Below are positions 14,050 to 27,339 of a stretch of 64,000 bases of DNA, in pieces (the stretch's first letter is position 1; the number at the start of each line of letters is the position of its first letter). The notes below the pieces were generated by a model. That model did not search any database. It saw only the letters and a list, made by a program, of their open reading frames with translations, and was not told the DNA's origin. Origin of the DNA: Lates calcarifer (taxonomy: Eukaryota; Chordata; Actinopteri; Centropomidae); assembly GCF_001640805.2 (NCBI RefSeq), contig NC_066853.1, positions 22,627,173-22,691,172 on the forward strand, given 5' to 3'. The position numbers and the translations under genes were made by a program.

Positions 14050-15236
14050 AAATTCACAGACCAGAAGTCAATTATCTCACCTCAGTATTTAGTCAATAAA
14101 AGATCACCCACATATTTTAGCTAGCAGTCTTCACTCTCAGGCTTTATCGGAGGCTCTTTGATGCTGATGTATTTTGATTGGGAATTAGTTTTCCTCCCCC
14201 CTCAATAGGGTCGACCAGCTAAACAAGAGCCAGCTGTACAAGCCTGTGATTACATCTCATCTCCCCACTGTTTGCCCCAAAGTCCCCCACAGCAGACTTG
14301 TTGCTCCCTTTATCAGCAAATAGGAGCAGAGCTGCATGCAAACAGAAGTGTCTTGGATCAAAAAAGGCTTGTTTTCTGAATAGGCATAGGTGTGTGTGAT
14401 ATCTGTAGCGCTTGTGTTTGTGTGCCAAAAACCATATTTATAGATGAAAAGGTGAGCAGAGAGGGTGGTTCTGTCAAAGCATGGGTGTGTGTAGAAAAAG
14501 GAGGAGGAAAAAGAAAGACACGCAGTGAGAGATTTAAGATGATGTTAGAGTAGCGCGCTGTATATATACACACACAGACCATGCAAACTGAATAAGAGCG
14601 TTTGGGCTTTCACCCTGAGTGAGCCTACACATTCTCCAGATAGCTGGGCTGCTCATATGAAAGGCCCTCGCGTGGCGGGGCAGCACGCTGATTCAGCTGC
14701 AGGTTATTGTCCCTCAAAGACGCTTTCTTACAGTGAAAATATTATGATACATCTGCACATATTTAGCTCTCGGCCATACTCACACTCACATAGACACAAG
14801 CCTGTAGGGACACAGAAGTACACACACACACACACATACACACATTCCCACATCAAAAACACACCTCACGCGTCTCAAAAAATCCAAGAGAGGAGTCTTG
14901 GAGAGCTGTCAGACATGCTAGGATGTTGGTAGGCGCTCAAAGCAATAAAAACGCTATCTGCACGTCATCAACAGCCCATCAACCCCAGGGGGAAGCCTAT
15001 TGATCAATATGGCGACTAATCCGAAACGGACTAACCCGTGGAGATTTCCTTCCTTCCTCAAGTCAGCCTTTTCTCCTCGGAACCATGCGCCTTAAAGCCT
15101 TTTGTCATCAAAAAACAAAACGACAACTGTTTCTCACTAAATGTCCAATACCACTTGGTGGAAATAAGAAGGGACTCTCTCAGTGGGTCTGGAATTCTTT
15201 GAAGTGCACTGGATAGGAGGTCGAGGTTTCCACACA

Positions 15237-15271
<35 letters not shown>

Positions 15272-16150
15272 CCTTGCATTGTTAGACATTCTGTTGACTT
15301 ATATTGTCTCTTTAACCTCCAGACGTGACATGACAGCATGCCAGCACTGACCTTAACCCTTTCTTTTACCTTATTTTAACCTAAATTCAGCTGCAGTGGA
15401 TAAAAATATCCTCCTGACTGATGTGGTCTCATCAAAATTCACCATAACTGACCACTTTCTGGTTTCCGGGGATGCTTGGACCTCACGGAAGAATAAAAAA
15501 AAATCTTGTATAAATCTTCCAAAAACCACAAACACACACACAGACACAGCCCTTTGGGAACAGTTAGAGCTCTGTAAGCAGAAAAAGGAGGGCCTTTCCA
15601 ACATCCAAGCAGCATCATAATATAATGACACACTTCATTGCGTCTGCTGGAACTGTACGTGGTGCGAGACCTCAGGATAACCCCGCATGACCCACTGGGC
15701 CTTCGGACTGAGGCGCCATCAAAACAAGGCCTCACCAGTTGCCTCTCTCTCCCTCTCTTCTCTTGTTATTTGTTCAGTATGTAGTACAAATTTCCCCGTG
15801 TTGCAGGCATATAGGGATCAGTGCGGCGAACTGTGCCCAACCTCGGCTTACCTTATGGAGCTCGTTACCATGCCACAGAGTTCAGGCCTGACAGATCCAA
15901 TAACCCCACCACCGTCGTTCAGGGGAGAAATTGCTCCGAGCGATCCATGCCGAAAAACGCCCTGTGCCTCACCCCGCGTTTAAAGTTATGATCCTTATCG
16001 TAATTAATTCAATAAAGCGGTAATGTGCTGCAAACCCGGCACCCCCCTGCCTTGTCCAGTGTGCAAGGGGATATAGACTTTCAGGTCCGGACTCTCTCAC
16101 TGACTTCAGTGTCGAAGGTAATAGGGAGCAGACAGGAGTTAGACAGCGAT
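14050..16150. other. Candidate conserved non-coding block (14.1-16.1 kb)
   Basis: After removal of the simple repeats (CA tracts at about 14820-14843 and 15241-15270), this segment is non-repetitive, less AT-rich than its surroundings, and has CpG dinucleotides retained at 14.66-14.70, 15.0-15.05 and 15.64-16.1 kb. No frame gives a recognisable protein. Such non-repetitive islands in a gene desert next to a developmental gene are often enhancers. Conservation cannot be tested from one sequence, so the call is provisional. Confidence 0.35.
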
Positions 16151-18049
16151 AGGTATGTCTGCGCCGGTGTGAGTAAAGAGCCCTAATCGAATTTGTTTTA
16201 GACTTTAAAAAGATACTTTCAGGGGTTTGTGTTAATAACCTAATAATAATAAGAAATGGAAAGCTGATCCAAGGTCAACAGTGGAGGGAGGCCATTTTTA
16301 ATTTGGAAAACTGGTGCAGGCTCCAAATAATTGGCTACCATCCTGTAGATGCACACACTGGCTTCCAGGGTTGCCACAACATCACACGGCTGATGGGAAG
16401 TAAATTACTACAACAACTGTTGAAGAGATCTAAAGACTGACATTAATACAAATACACACACAAAATTTATGATTTGGTCAGGAAGCTTAAATAAAACAAA
16501 AATATGAGAACGTTTGTGAAAACTACAGACTGGAAAAGAATTCAAGACTGAAAAAAAAAAGATCAATAGGGATATGATAAAACATATTGGAAGAACTAAA
16601 CAAATCAAAATCTGTGTAGGTCTTGGTTTAGTTATGTCAAAACTTTAATCTTAACTGCTGTTCTGTCCGACCATCTTATTCACTTCCCATGCCAAGACAC
16701 ATTACCTGGAATAATATCAATATTTTCAGTGAAAATAGAGAGCATGTCCTCACAACATTTTAGAGTAATTGGGAACGTGACCTGGCTTTAGATGAAAAAT
16801 AATAGCCAGTCATGTGTATTGTTTTACTCAAGCCTTAATTATTTCAACAGACTTCTGGAGATTGAGACACTGATTAGATGAGAGTTGTTTCACACTGCAA
16901 GTCAGTGTGTGTGTGCGTGTGTGGTTGGTTGAGTTGAGAGTGTACTTGTAACTGTATAAGTACTGATGCATGAGGTTCTCTTGACAACACATTTAGCTCT
17001 TAATTGGTGCAGTGGATCTGCTCACTGCTAGTTCCCAAAGTAGCGCCAATCTGCTGAGTACTTTATGTTTTTTTTTTTGTTTTTTTTAATTTTTGATTCA
17101 TATAAACACATAAAGACAGCTTTTATTAGTTCCTCCTCTGTTCAGAAGTCATTTCAGCTGGTAACAACAACAGATCATAATCTATTATAAAACTTGCAAA
17201 TACCTCAACACTATCAGAGGGTTTACACAGGAGGCGTATCGGATGTCCATCTTATGAGCATCAATCAATCCAACTGTCTACCCAGGTGTCATAACAACTT
17301 GCATTTCACTTGTGCTATACACCCTAAAATGTTACACAAAGCATATCTTAATGGAAATGAAGCTGTACACAAGTTGTAGCAGATGTGAGGTTTGTGTTTT
17401 ACCAATGGGTGCTGTTTAGCTCTCCACATGCTCTCTCTGAGTAGGAACTATTATAGATACCCTGGTTTCTCTGGTTGGAACACAGGTAAGGCTCTTAAAT
17501 TCCTCAAATGGTTCCTGGGCACCTTAAAAAGTTCCTGCAGTGGCTTTGTTTTTGCACTAAGCAGCTTAAGGGCATGAATGTATGGAACAGTGATGTGGAA
17601 CATTCATGATTAGCCTTCATGCTTTACTTATGGAATAAAAAATAAAAAATAAAGAGTGTAGCTGGACCATCTTAGAAAGAAGAAGGCAATGAACACTCAT
17701 ATCGCCTGTTAGAGTTTCGTGGAAGAAATGGTGTAAAGAGACAATGCTGGCACTATGGAAAAACTTGGTGCAGACACATTTACCTAAAATTTGAATATTC
17801 TGAAATCTTCTTTTATTCATACAGTCATGCTGACTTTCATTTCCCATTAATCCACTAGAAACAGTGTTTGTGAGATTGTTGACTGAAATCAATGCAAATT
17901 AAAGGTGATTACATGGAAATGCTCAACTATTGCTTGAGTGCGAGAAATATGCGAGAAATATCTGATAATATGGAATCATGAAGTGTGGGGTTGTTAGTGG
18001 GTGCTGGTGGTGTGTGGTGGTGGTGGGGTCGACAGCTCCTCAGTCAACT
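16151..18049. other. Gene-free AT-rich segment
   Basis: No exon, no clear element. A poly-T run lies at about 17070-17087. The remaining text is AT-rich and shows no repeat family that I recognise. Confidence 0.5.
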
Positions 18050-18480
18050 CAGGATATTTGACCAACGTTTGCACCCGCCCGCTACTCCACACTTCCCCCC
18101 TTCTCCCCTCTCCTCCCCGAGTCCCCCCCCAGATTGATTAAATTGGATCAAGATGACACCAATAATTGGCTCAAGCTGGGGCCGGTGTGCAGACCCAATG
18201 ATCCATATCTAACTCCTTTTGTTGCGATGGTGTCCCTTTTCCCGCGCCGCGCTCCATTTGGAACGGTTTACCTTGGCTCTGTCACAAGTGTTTTAGCCCA
18301 ATCCCCCGCTGAACACAACGGCCCGCTGACATCATGAGAGCGACGGAAAGGTTACATTTCTCGCAGATGTCTGGGAAATTGTCGGCGCGCTGGCTTTTTA
18401 TGGTCACCCCGTTCATCCCTTTTGTTCATCATCCCCAGGGGAGACACACACAGAGCGGATGAGGTGTTTTGGTGTGAAAT
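18050..18480. promoter_or_regulatory. Candidate regulatory island with homeodomain-type sites
   Basis: A compact non-repetitive island flanked by simple sequence. It carries TGATTAA at 18134-18140, the palindrome CCAATAATTGG at 18159-18169, and retained CpGs (for example around 18241-18250 and 18379-18392). A 67-codon frame through it resembles no known protein. The pattern fits a conserved enhancer; this is inference only. Confidence 0.4.
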
Positions 18481-18839
18481 GTTCCCGTTTGATATCAATA
18501 TCCATGACCTTAGGGGAAAAAAATAGATTGAGGACTACAGGAGATGATTTATTTGAGTGTCTGAATGTTGATCAACGTACAGATAAAAAAGGAAATAGTA
18601 AATTGGACGCCTCACAGAGAGAGCATAATTTTGGCAAAAGTAAAAAGAACACAAATGAATGTTATCTGCATGCTTTTGAAATCCAGGGAAATTCACTTCT
18701 GGTGTAGAAAATAGAGGCTCGATCAGAGAGAGCCTCTGCTAATCAGCTCTCTGCTTCATTCCCTCCACAAAGCTGATTTATTTTTTATGGAGATGGCAAA
18801 GCAAAATGTTTGAAGCTCTAATGAATTTAAAGTAAATTG

Positions 18840-19530
18840 TTACAAAGTGCAGCAATATGAGCGCAGAAAAGCTTAATCAGAAACAATATACACCTCACAG
18901 CTCTGGCTAGTGACCTGCCCTTGCCTGCTAAATAGGTCTGACATGTTTGTTATGCTTAGAAATTCCTGACTACTGGAATCTAAATTCACCCTTCAGGTTG
19001 CTGATTTTCCTGGCCACTGCATCGTCTTGGCGACGCTCCCTCTACACCCTTTAAAAGCATATAAACATCTCAAGAAGTCTGTGAAATTGTTTGATATTTG
19101 GAGCCACAGATATCCAATCATCCACTGCTTTTACAGAGATGAGGCATTACATGGCATGTAGGGCACTAGAACAGTAAAATCAGGTAAATGGTGCAGGTTA
19201 TAAGCTGATGCATTCAATTAAGCTCCCTGGCACTTTATCTAATGCCCTACCTCAGACCTATAGGCTCGGGTAATTCTGCTGTACTGGAGCTGTAGACAAA
19301 AACTCAGCCTGTCACATCTGATTGAGGCAAAGCCTTGCCGATCCCATCGCTTCGTCACCAAGGTTACTAATCAGATTTCCATCCAGCACAGCCGCATGCA
19401 GGATTTCCTGATCAAACGCTGCGAGTTGGCCCCACCGGCCGGCTCGGGCCCATTATCTAACATGTTTTCTATGTGGCGGGGTCAAGCACAGTGTAAAACT
19501 CATGGAGAAACACTATACCTGTCTTCTGGA
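18840..19530. promoter_or_regulatory. Candidate regulatory island with RFX- and HNF4-like sites nearby
   Basis: Long non-repetitive segment with mixed composition. Visible motifs include GTCACCAAGGTTAC, close to an RFX X-box (two half-sites around an A/T pair), at about 19355-19368, and just outside it GGGTCAAAGTCAG at 19587-19599, 11 of 13 positions of an HNF4-type DR1. No coding potential is seen. Read as a possible conserved non-coding element. Confidence 0.35.
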
Positions 19531-20020
19531 GCAGGCTGGAGTTAGAGCCACCGACAGGTTAAAAAGGAAAGGAATTGATCTCGGGAGGGTCAAAGTCAGG
19601 ACTCAGCTCACATCAGGGGACAAATCCAAATAACACTGGAAAATATTAAGAATCTGGAAGTTTCTGAAACACTAGAAGACTGTTATTAACCTCTTCAGAT
19701 TCATCTTGATTTGACTGGCATTCATCTATTTATTCCGCTTATCAATTATATACATGTGTGTCTTGGTGATATACACTCCAATTATTCTGGAAATTTGGCA
19801 TGAATATCAAATGTGATATATTTTTGTGGCTCAGATGTATCACCCACTAAAAGATAACGTCAGATGTGGTAGCCCGGGTATAAAACAATCAAAGAAGGCT
19901 ACAGTAATGCTTTGAGTCACTGTGGAGCCAATCACATGGTTCCCTGTTTATTGACACAGAGCTGACCTCTGAACTGAGCCTGTGCCTGCCAAGAGCTACG
20001 GTATTAGTCATGGTAACTCG

Positions 20021-20023
<3 letters not shown>

Positions 20024-20073
<50 letters not shown>

Positions 20074-20120
20074 TGCGCAAGTGAATACAAGGTACGGCTG
20101 TGTGTGTGTGTGTGTGTGTG
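20024..20120. repeat. Two (TG)n microsatellites
   Basis: About 24 TG units at 20024-20072 and about 11 units at 20099-20122, separated by 27 bases of unique sequence. Confidence 0.95.
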
Positions 20121-20289
20121 TGACGGAGATATTTGGCGGTGGCTGAGCCTCCTTCAACAGCAGCCAACACCAATACCTGTCTAATTCTCTAGATCATGGG
20201 AATCAGCAGAGGTGTAAACACACAGCACTGAAATTATCAACAGCTTAAAACTATGAGAAAGATATCACAGACTGACAATCATCTGCAGC

Positions 20290-21085
20290 AGGAATAACTA
20301 TGTGCTTTTTTGCTTTCTTTCCAAGAGCAAGATGAGAAGATTGATAACACCTTCATGTTTGTATGCTAAATATGAAGCTGCAGCCAGGAGCTGGCTACTT
20401 TGATTTAGCTTAAAGACTAGAATAATTATTTTAACCTTTCTGAAGGTTAAAACAAATCTGACAATAAGAACCTCTAAAGCTCACCAATTAATGTGCAATT
20501 TACTTGAAAACTGTTGGTAAATACTCATTACATATTACTCATTGAACAAGTAATGTTAAAGCTTCCACACCTGTATCTCAGGTATTATATATTTAACATG
20601 TACAGAATTTGAAAATGAAGCATTATAGTTTGACAAGCAGTCACTGTAATCAGTGTATAAATTCCCATAAGCCACATCCGTCCTCTTTTGGTATTTGGTA
20701 AATGTAATGTAATTACTGCATTTCTAACTGTAATCCTTTGTAGTAAATCTTAATGAAAAAGGTAATCACCTGTCATTGTTAAATTGTGAAAAAAACACAA
20801 TTTGTAGTTTTCTAGGTGGGGGAGTCGGGTGTGGGGGGAGGGGGGGGGGGCTAGGCTGAGGGGTCGTGTGCTGGACTATTTCTTGGTCAGGTGCGGTGAC
20901 TTCCTGAGGTCAGTTGTTTACATGGCAACCTCACAATGACAACAAAAGCTGTAGAGATGATGGTAGTCTGTTTTTTTTTTTTACCCCTGGACAGAGCTTT
21001 TAGTCTTTATGCTAAGCTAAGCTAACCAGTTGCTGGCTCATGCTCCACATTTTTGAATAGACACTAGAGGAGTATCAATCTCCTA
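20290..21085. mobile_element. Palindromic-ended MITE, copy C with internal insertion
   Basis: The best copy in the desert for internal blocks: 'GATGAGAAGATTGATAACAC', 'GCTAAATATGAAGCTGCAG', 'ACCTCTAAAGCTCACCAATT', 'GTGTGCTGGACTATTTCTTGG', 'GTCTTTATGCTAAGCTAAGC'. Compared with the family layout, about 260 bases at roughly 20,505-20,770 are extra, so a second sequence has inserted inside it. It contains a poly-G run at about 20839-20850 and an RFX-like X-box, GTTTACATGGCAAC, at 20916-20929. Confidence 0.75.
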
Positions 21086-21786
21086 TTTCTTTGTTTGTGA
21101 GTTGGAGAGTGATTTGTTTTCCACCAAAGCAGATGAATAACAGAGGTGAGGCACAGCTCCACTCCCTCCAGATGTTGCAATACTGGGTACAAACTGCAGG
21201 AGAGGATAGCAGAGGGCCAGGGAAAGGATGCCCATTTCACCAGTGACACACATGATGGTGACTAAAACACTTACACTCCATGTGGAATTACAAGTTTGTA
21301 TAGTGGTCTGATTCTGCTGAGCTGCCTGGGAGTTGATGGTGATAACACTACTAGCATCCCTCAAAGAACGCGCAGCATGGAGAGCGAGAAAAAGGAGCTG
21401 GAATTGGTGTTAAAATGACTGAGATGCCTCAGTGACTTTGGAGAGTGTGATGAAGACTGATCATGGAAAAAGTGAGAGAAAGAGGCAGACAGACAAACTG
21501 TTGGGACAGAGTAGAAGACAGAGACAGAAAGTGTTGAGTGGTGAGGGTTAGACTGATTCTATTTCACTTAATGTAACCATGGAGGCCTGGGAGCCCCAGT
21601 GCTGCCCGCTCTGGGCTCTTTAATGTAAATAGCCGTCGCTGCCCCTACGCTGAGGCGCATATGAATGCACCATAGCCGTGTTATATGACTCTGTTTAACT
21701 GAACAGCACTCACAGACACAGAAATTCCTGCTCCAGCTCTTTTCCCATCACTGTAGTGAGACTGAAGAGTGGGGGGGCAGATAGAC

Positions 21787-21818
<32 letters not shown>

Positions 21819-22539
21819 CGATGAGTGCGGTGAGAGAGGAAACATTTCTTTGGCATGAGGCAAAATACAATTACCAGAGAGACATAGTTCTCTAAGACAG
21901 AAAAAAAAGCAATTTATGGAAGGAGAGAAGGAAGCAAAGATCTCCTGGAGTGAAAAGTTCATGATCTCCTCAGAAATGTCCTCTGCATGGAGTTCAGTGG
22001 TCTCTTGGGGACCTGAAGTGCCATGACCTGATTGGCTGTCAGCCTGAGATTGAGGCGCCTGATTGGCTGTGGCACATTCCACATTCTAACCCACTCCAAC
22101 TTACATTCCCATTGATGTCGCCCTATCAAATTATACATGACTGTTAAAGACAGTTGAAATGTGCTAAATTTGTCTTAACACCAAGTTCAGGAAGATCCAA
22201 AACACTTATAAACTGTTATAATTATAAACTGTGGCTGTTTTGCTACAAAATTGTCAAAAAAGTACCTTGGTTAAACATATTTTGGCAACACCTGCTCAAT
22301 ATTACTCATTTTCATAACCTTTTCTCATTCCCTTCCTGACCTTATTATGTCACTGATAACATGCCATTATATGGACCTCAGTGAAAAGTTTAAGTTCACG
22401 GTTTGGGTCTATTTCCACATGCACTGGTTCAGCTCTTACTACAATCAGTCATCGGCCTCATCACATGTGTCAGACCATGATGTTGGCCCTTGGCAGCCCT
22501 CACTCCATTGCCCTATGGTCTAAAACAATACACTACATC
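21086..22539. other. Gene-free desert segment
   Basis: No exon or element recognised. A (GA)n run is at about 21795-21820, where frames translate as Ser-Leu repeats. Otherwise plain sequence. Confidence 0.5.
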
Positions 22540-22915
22540 CTTCCATTGTGCCCACCATGCCCGCCTCGGCAACCGCCTGCCCCTGCCTCACGCCTCCTGC
22601 GCCCTGCCGATGTGGGCATATGTGTGGGTGCCCATCCTGTCCCCATGCGCGACGCCTGTGCGTGGTCACACGTGTCTCTGCGGTCGGGCCAGCGGTGAAG
22701 GGAAGCGGACGTTCACACATGCATGCATAAGCGGGAATCCATTAAGCCCCATGTAAAACAAACTCAACATGTGCTGCTTCCTTTTCCTATAATGGAGAGC
22801 TTTTATCCACACTGACCCAGAGGCTAGCAGCTACAGGGCCTGGGCCCGCGCTCAGAGTTGAAAGACAAGGGCAGACCCTGAGGTTACTTCATGTAGGTGA
22901 AAGGTCAAAGACGAT
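22540..22915. promoter_or_regulatory. GC-rich island ending in a near-perfect DR1 site
   Basis: A GC-rich patch (22550-22710) with many CpGs in an AT-rich region, followed by AGGTGAAAGGTCA at 22895-22907, which matches a nuclear-receptor DR1 (AGGTCA-N-AGGTCA) at 12 of 13 positions. Several overlapping frames of 60-105 codons cross the GC-rich patch but resemble no known protein and are probably a composition effect. Could be an enhancer or a non-coding promoter. Confidence 0.4.
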
Positions 22916-25900
22916 GTCAGTGCAAATTATAACTGTAGTATGTTGCTTGATGTAACAGACAGATGGGTGGTTTGGCATTAGCCAAACTGTCAAGCAGCAT
23001 ATCTGCTGGTGAGTGGTAATGGAGAGAAGACGTGTATTTCTATTTTAAGAACTGTAATAATATTTGAATGACTTCATTTTTGTCATAAAAGCTTATGTCA
23101 GTTAATTTTTTTATATCAATTACCTAATGCTGTCAGTTATCATGAGAATGTTTGGTGTTACAAAAATATACCTTATCTTGTTGCAATTGTTCTCACTATT
23201 TACTGCTTACTTTTAAGACAATTACCCACGTGTCTTTTGCCCTGTTGCTATTGTTATTTAAAATGTTTACATCTACATAATCAGTTACTGTAATATAGTC
23301 AAGTATAGAGTTAGTCTTGCAAAATTGTTTCACTCAAGTACATTTTATTTTGGTGTAATTGCTCTCTGTACTTAGAGCTTACTACTAGAAAATATATATT
23401 TTTTTCCTGTAAATTCCTTATGAAAAAAAGAAAAGTTTTATATCAAAAGTTTTATATCAAATCCCTATTTCCACTAATTATTTTTTATTATTAAGTGATA
23501 CCATCTGGAAACATGGGCATGCATGAAGTTAGTCTTGATACAAAATCGCAAAAAAAAACAAACAAAAAAAAAACAAACAAAACAAAGTCAGCTTTAACTT
23601 GGTTAATTATACTCATGACTTGATGTTTGACGGAGCAACAGGATGACAAGAACACTTGGCAGTGACTTTAAGTGGTTGTCATAATCCCTCATAGGCATTA
23701 GAAATGTACATGTCATGTTTTCTGAAAAATAAGTTCAACACTTGTGTTTGCATAAACAGTACTGACGTAGGTTTAACAGATAGGAGTTTTGCCATGCAAA
23801 TGTATGTCTGCTATGATCACAACAACTCCCAGTGAAACTCAGTTCTGGGCTGTTCTACCTGACATCCTCTCTGCAGCCACGGCGAGTTTATCGAGGCGCC
23901 ACGAATCCTGTCCTCTCTTGTTTATCAAACTTCAGCATCAGGAGTAACCCTGCTGCTCATGTAAAATTCTAACTGATCCTAAAGTACCAAACCCTGGGAC
24001 TTAAACTGAAGAGCTGGCAGAGCACCAACAGGAAACGTTTTGGGAGGACGAGGGTGGACAGAGGCCAATCAAAGAGGTAAATGAACAAATGAGCTCATGT
24101 AGTGAGGAAAATGGTGAGAATGAAAGGAGCAGTATGTGGAAGGAAGAGAGTGTGAATGAGGAAGCAATGTCTTACGTGAGTCAGGGGTAATGTCAAGAGT
24201 AGAACAGAGCAGCAACACCTTTCTTTGACTGCCCAACACTGAATATCCATCTTGTCATAACTTCACCTTAACCATGGGGCAGTTGGGGCTTTGGTTGCAA
24301 TCAAAGAAAACATAAACTCTTCATATTACATCATGACAAGAGGATGAAGAGGTTTAGTCAGATGCCTTCCTCCAGGTTATAAGGAACAGAAACAAATGAA
24401 ACCCAATAGAAACAAAATTGTCTCCACCACACACTTCCACCAACAGATTTTGGAAAATTGGGAAAACACTGTTTTCCTCAAGCCACTTAGGCTAACATCC
24501 ACATCACAACAAAGAAGCTATCCACAAAACCCAACTGAATATTATTCATAACAGTCTGTAGCTGGAGACTGTGTTGCAGTGGTGCACTAGCTGAGCACAA
24601 ATTTCCAAAACAGATATGGATCTTATCTATTCCACATTTTGGATTTGGAAATTTGGAATGCACTATTTTTTTTTGTCACTTTTGGTAAACACCTTAAAAA
24701 ATGTCAAATGAATCACATCAGGAATGCATGTTACAGTATTAATGACACAATAACGAGGCATTTAAAGCATTTTTCTTCCTACAGTTGACACACACACATA
24801 CACAGCGTGGTACTAGTGCTGTCTCGGTAGTAATTTGAGACCGGAGGGGACTTTTCAGAGCAAAGCAGCTCAAAGCTAAGTGAGAGCAGCTGATGTTGCA
24901 TCATACTTCAAACATTCTTCAAATTAACAATATGTCAAAGGCTATGGAGTGTTCTCCGGCACACACATATGCACAAATACTCAGATCTGCTTTAAGATAA
25001 GGAATAACCCACCACCTCTGTAGATAAGTCCACTCTGTGTCAGTATGATATGATGAGCGGCTCTTAAAAACTTCCTGCTCTCCCACAACCTTTAGAAATG
25101 CATTATGGGATACAAGAGCAGTGAATACCCAAGAAAAAAGGGGCCTTTGAATATCATTCTTAATCCACCATCTCTATTATCATAAGGTTATGTTCCAAAG
25201 CAGTGGGGGGGGGGATTCTCACCAGTGGCGGACGTTGCAGATGTTTCTGGAACCGTCCGAGGCCAGCTGTTGGAATGTTTTCCCACTGCATGAGGAGGCA
25301 AGGGCAGCAACACTATTGGCTGCCCCCACTGGGTCATGTGACCTTGGTCATGTGACTGAGTAGAACCTGACTGGTGGGTTTGGCAGCTGACCTTTGCCAC
25401 TGTGGTCATTTCAACCGGGCTGGCCCACGCGGGCCCGGACCACTGATCTGAGGCCAGAAGGAAAGAGGAGGTGACCGTCAGTCACATCAAACGCCTGGAG
25501 CCTCCCACTCACATGGGGATGGATACACAGTCTGCAGGGCTGGAGATACAGAATGGCGGACAGACTGAGGTCACTCACACAGATGGACACACACTCACAC
25601 ACACCCACGTGCATGCTTCAGTGCATGCACACTGTGCACTGAGATCCATCTTACCAGTGATTTAGTTTCATGTGCACTTTTCAGTTTAGTTTAAGTTAAC
25701 AATCCAGCAGTATCATTGTGCAACATTTTCTCCATGCTTCTATTACTTCCCGTGCAGTCATAACATGAGTTTACCTATGGCAGACTGAACAGGTGCTAAC
25801 TGGGTAATCATCAAAGGAACAAGGTTAACTGCAGCTGATTGGTTTGAAACCAACTTGGCTCTAAGAGATTGGTGTTGACAGACATGTCTAAACATCTCTA

Positions 25901-26570
25901 ATGTTGGCTGCTAATTAAGATTAAACCCTTCTACACAGCACTGACAAGCAATATAATATATGGGTGTAGTGTGTCTGGGTGCATACATGAGAATGTGTGT
26001 GTGTGCGTGTGTGTGTGTGTGTGTATGAGAGAGAGAGAGAGAATGCATCAGTGAAGCAAGATGTGTAATATGGAGGAAAAAATGAAAGAGTGTGAAACAT
26101 CTTGTGACATTATACTTCAACATCTAGACTCTGCTATGGTAAAGTTTAAGATTTTATTTATATATTTATTTTCATGTAGAAAACCTATGAATACACTTGT
26201 TTTTACACTATGACTAGTCAAAACATCATGATGCCAGTGATTCCAAATGTCAAATTTTTATTCAAAAGAATAACATTATTCACATTGGCTCTCCTGACTT
26301 TAGAGGTTTTTTAATGATACATTTGAGCATTTTTTTTTTTTTCCATTATCTTCTTCAGTTTGTTTTGAATTCCAGCTAATTCTTCTTCAGTGTAAATTAT
26401 TCAGATTAAAACTAAGAAAATGATCAAGGTATAGTTGAACTGGTCATATGCAGTTACAACCTGTGAGAGGAGGCAGAAAGTAGGAACATTTCACACAATA
26501 TTTTGAAGCCATCTGGAGTATTAGAGGACATCAGGTGAATATGGCTTTTACCACCCATACTGTAGCCTTC
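22916..26570. other. Gene-free desert segment
   Basis: No supported exon. AT-rich at 23.0-23.6 kb with A-rich simple sequence at about 23550-23585. A non-repetitive patch with CpGs lies at 25200-25560. A (TG)n/(GA)n compound repeat is at about 25996-26042. Confidence 0.5.
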
Positions 26571-26575
26571 TGACC

Positions 26576-26594
26576 TGACGCCCTCTAGTGGTCC
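26576..26594 (-). promoter_or_regulatory. CTCF-like site, minus orientation
   Basis: TGACGCCCTCTAGTGGTCC is a strong fit to the reverse complement of the vertebrate CTCF consensus (core GCCCTCTAGTGG). One of three such sites in the window. Confidence 0.55.
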
Positions 26595-27339
26595 TTCCAT
26601 ATAAGATAGTGACACCTGCATAATAAAAAAAATGAAAGAATGCATTATAAAGATCCAGAGTGAGATTGTGTTCTTAAATAGACGAATAAATGATAATACT
26701 CATAACAGTCAATACAGTTTCAAAATCAGTGATTACAAAGAGCTTGCAAAGGGCTGGCATAAGGCAATCAAATAACTCTGACAATAGTGAAATTTTTTGA
26801 TCAAAGAATAAAAATAAAGGACAAAATAAAATGCTAAATACACAAATACAGTATACACAATGTATACATACATTTCCATTTATATAACAGTAATTAGTAC
26901 ATGCAGAGATCAACAGGTACACACACAGTTTTTCCTGATCAAAATGTAATCAAATGGAGCCCAGCTGTGATGGCTGCTCTGTATGTGCATGTATGTATAA
27001 GCGTTTGTGTTATCAGTGTACAACCAGACATAGTGTGCAGCTTCACCATCAGGGAGTCAGAACACTCTGTCCACCTCTGTTTTTCTCTCAGTTTCCTTAA
27101 TCATGATCAACCACACTAATCCATTTCACCTTTGTCAACTTCAGTGCATCTATCATTTAAAAATTTGGTCATTTATTCATCTTAAATGACCTCATGAATT
27201 TGCATCATTATTATGCACTGAAGTTTAATCTGAGCATCTGATGTAAACTAATCTGTCTCTCATATCATCTGCATGTTACCTAAACAAAAAGTATTTGAGT
27301 GAAGGGTCTGCCCTGTAATAAATCCAGTAACATACACAC

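Noticed and set aside
22381..22756. Several overlapping frames in the GC-rich patch
   Set aside because: Open frames on both strands at once reflect GC composition; no product is recognised.
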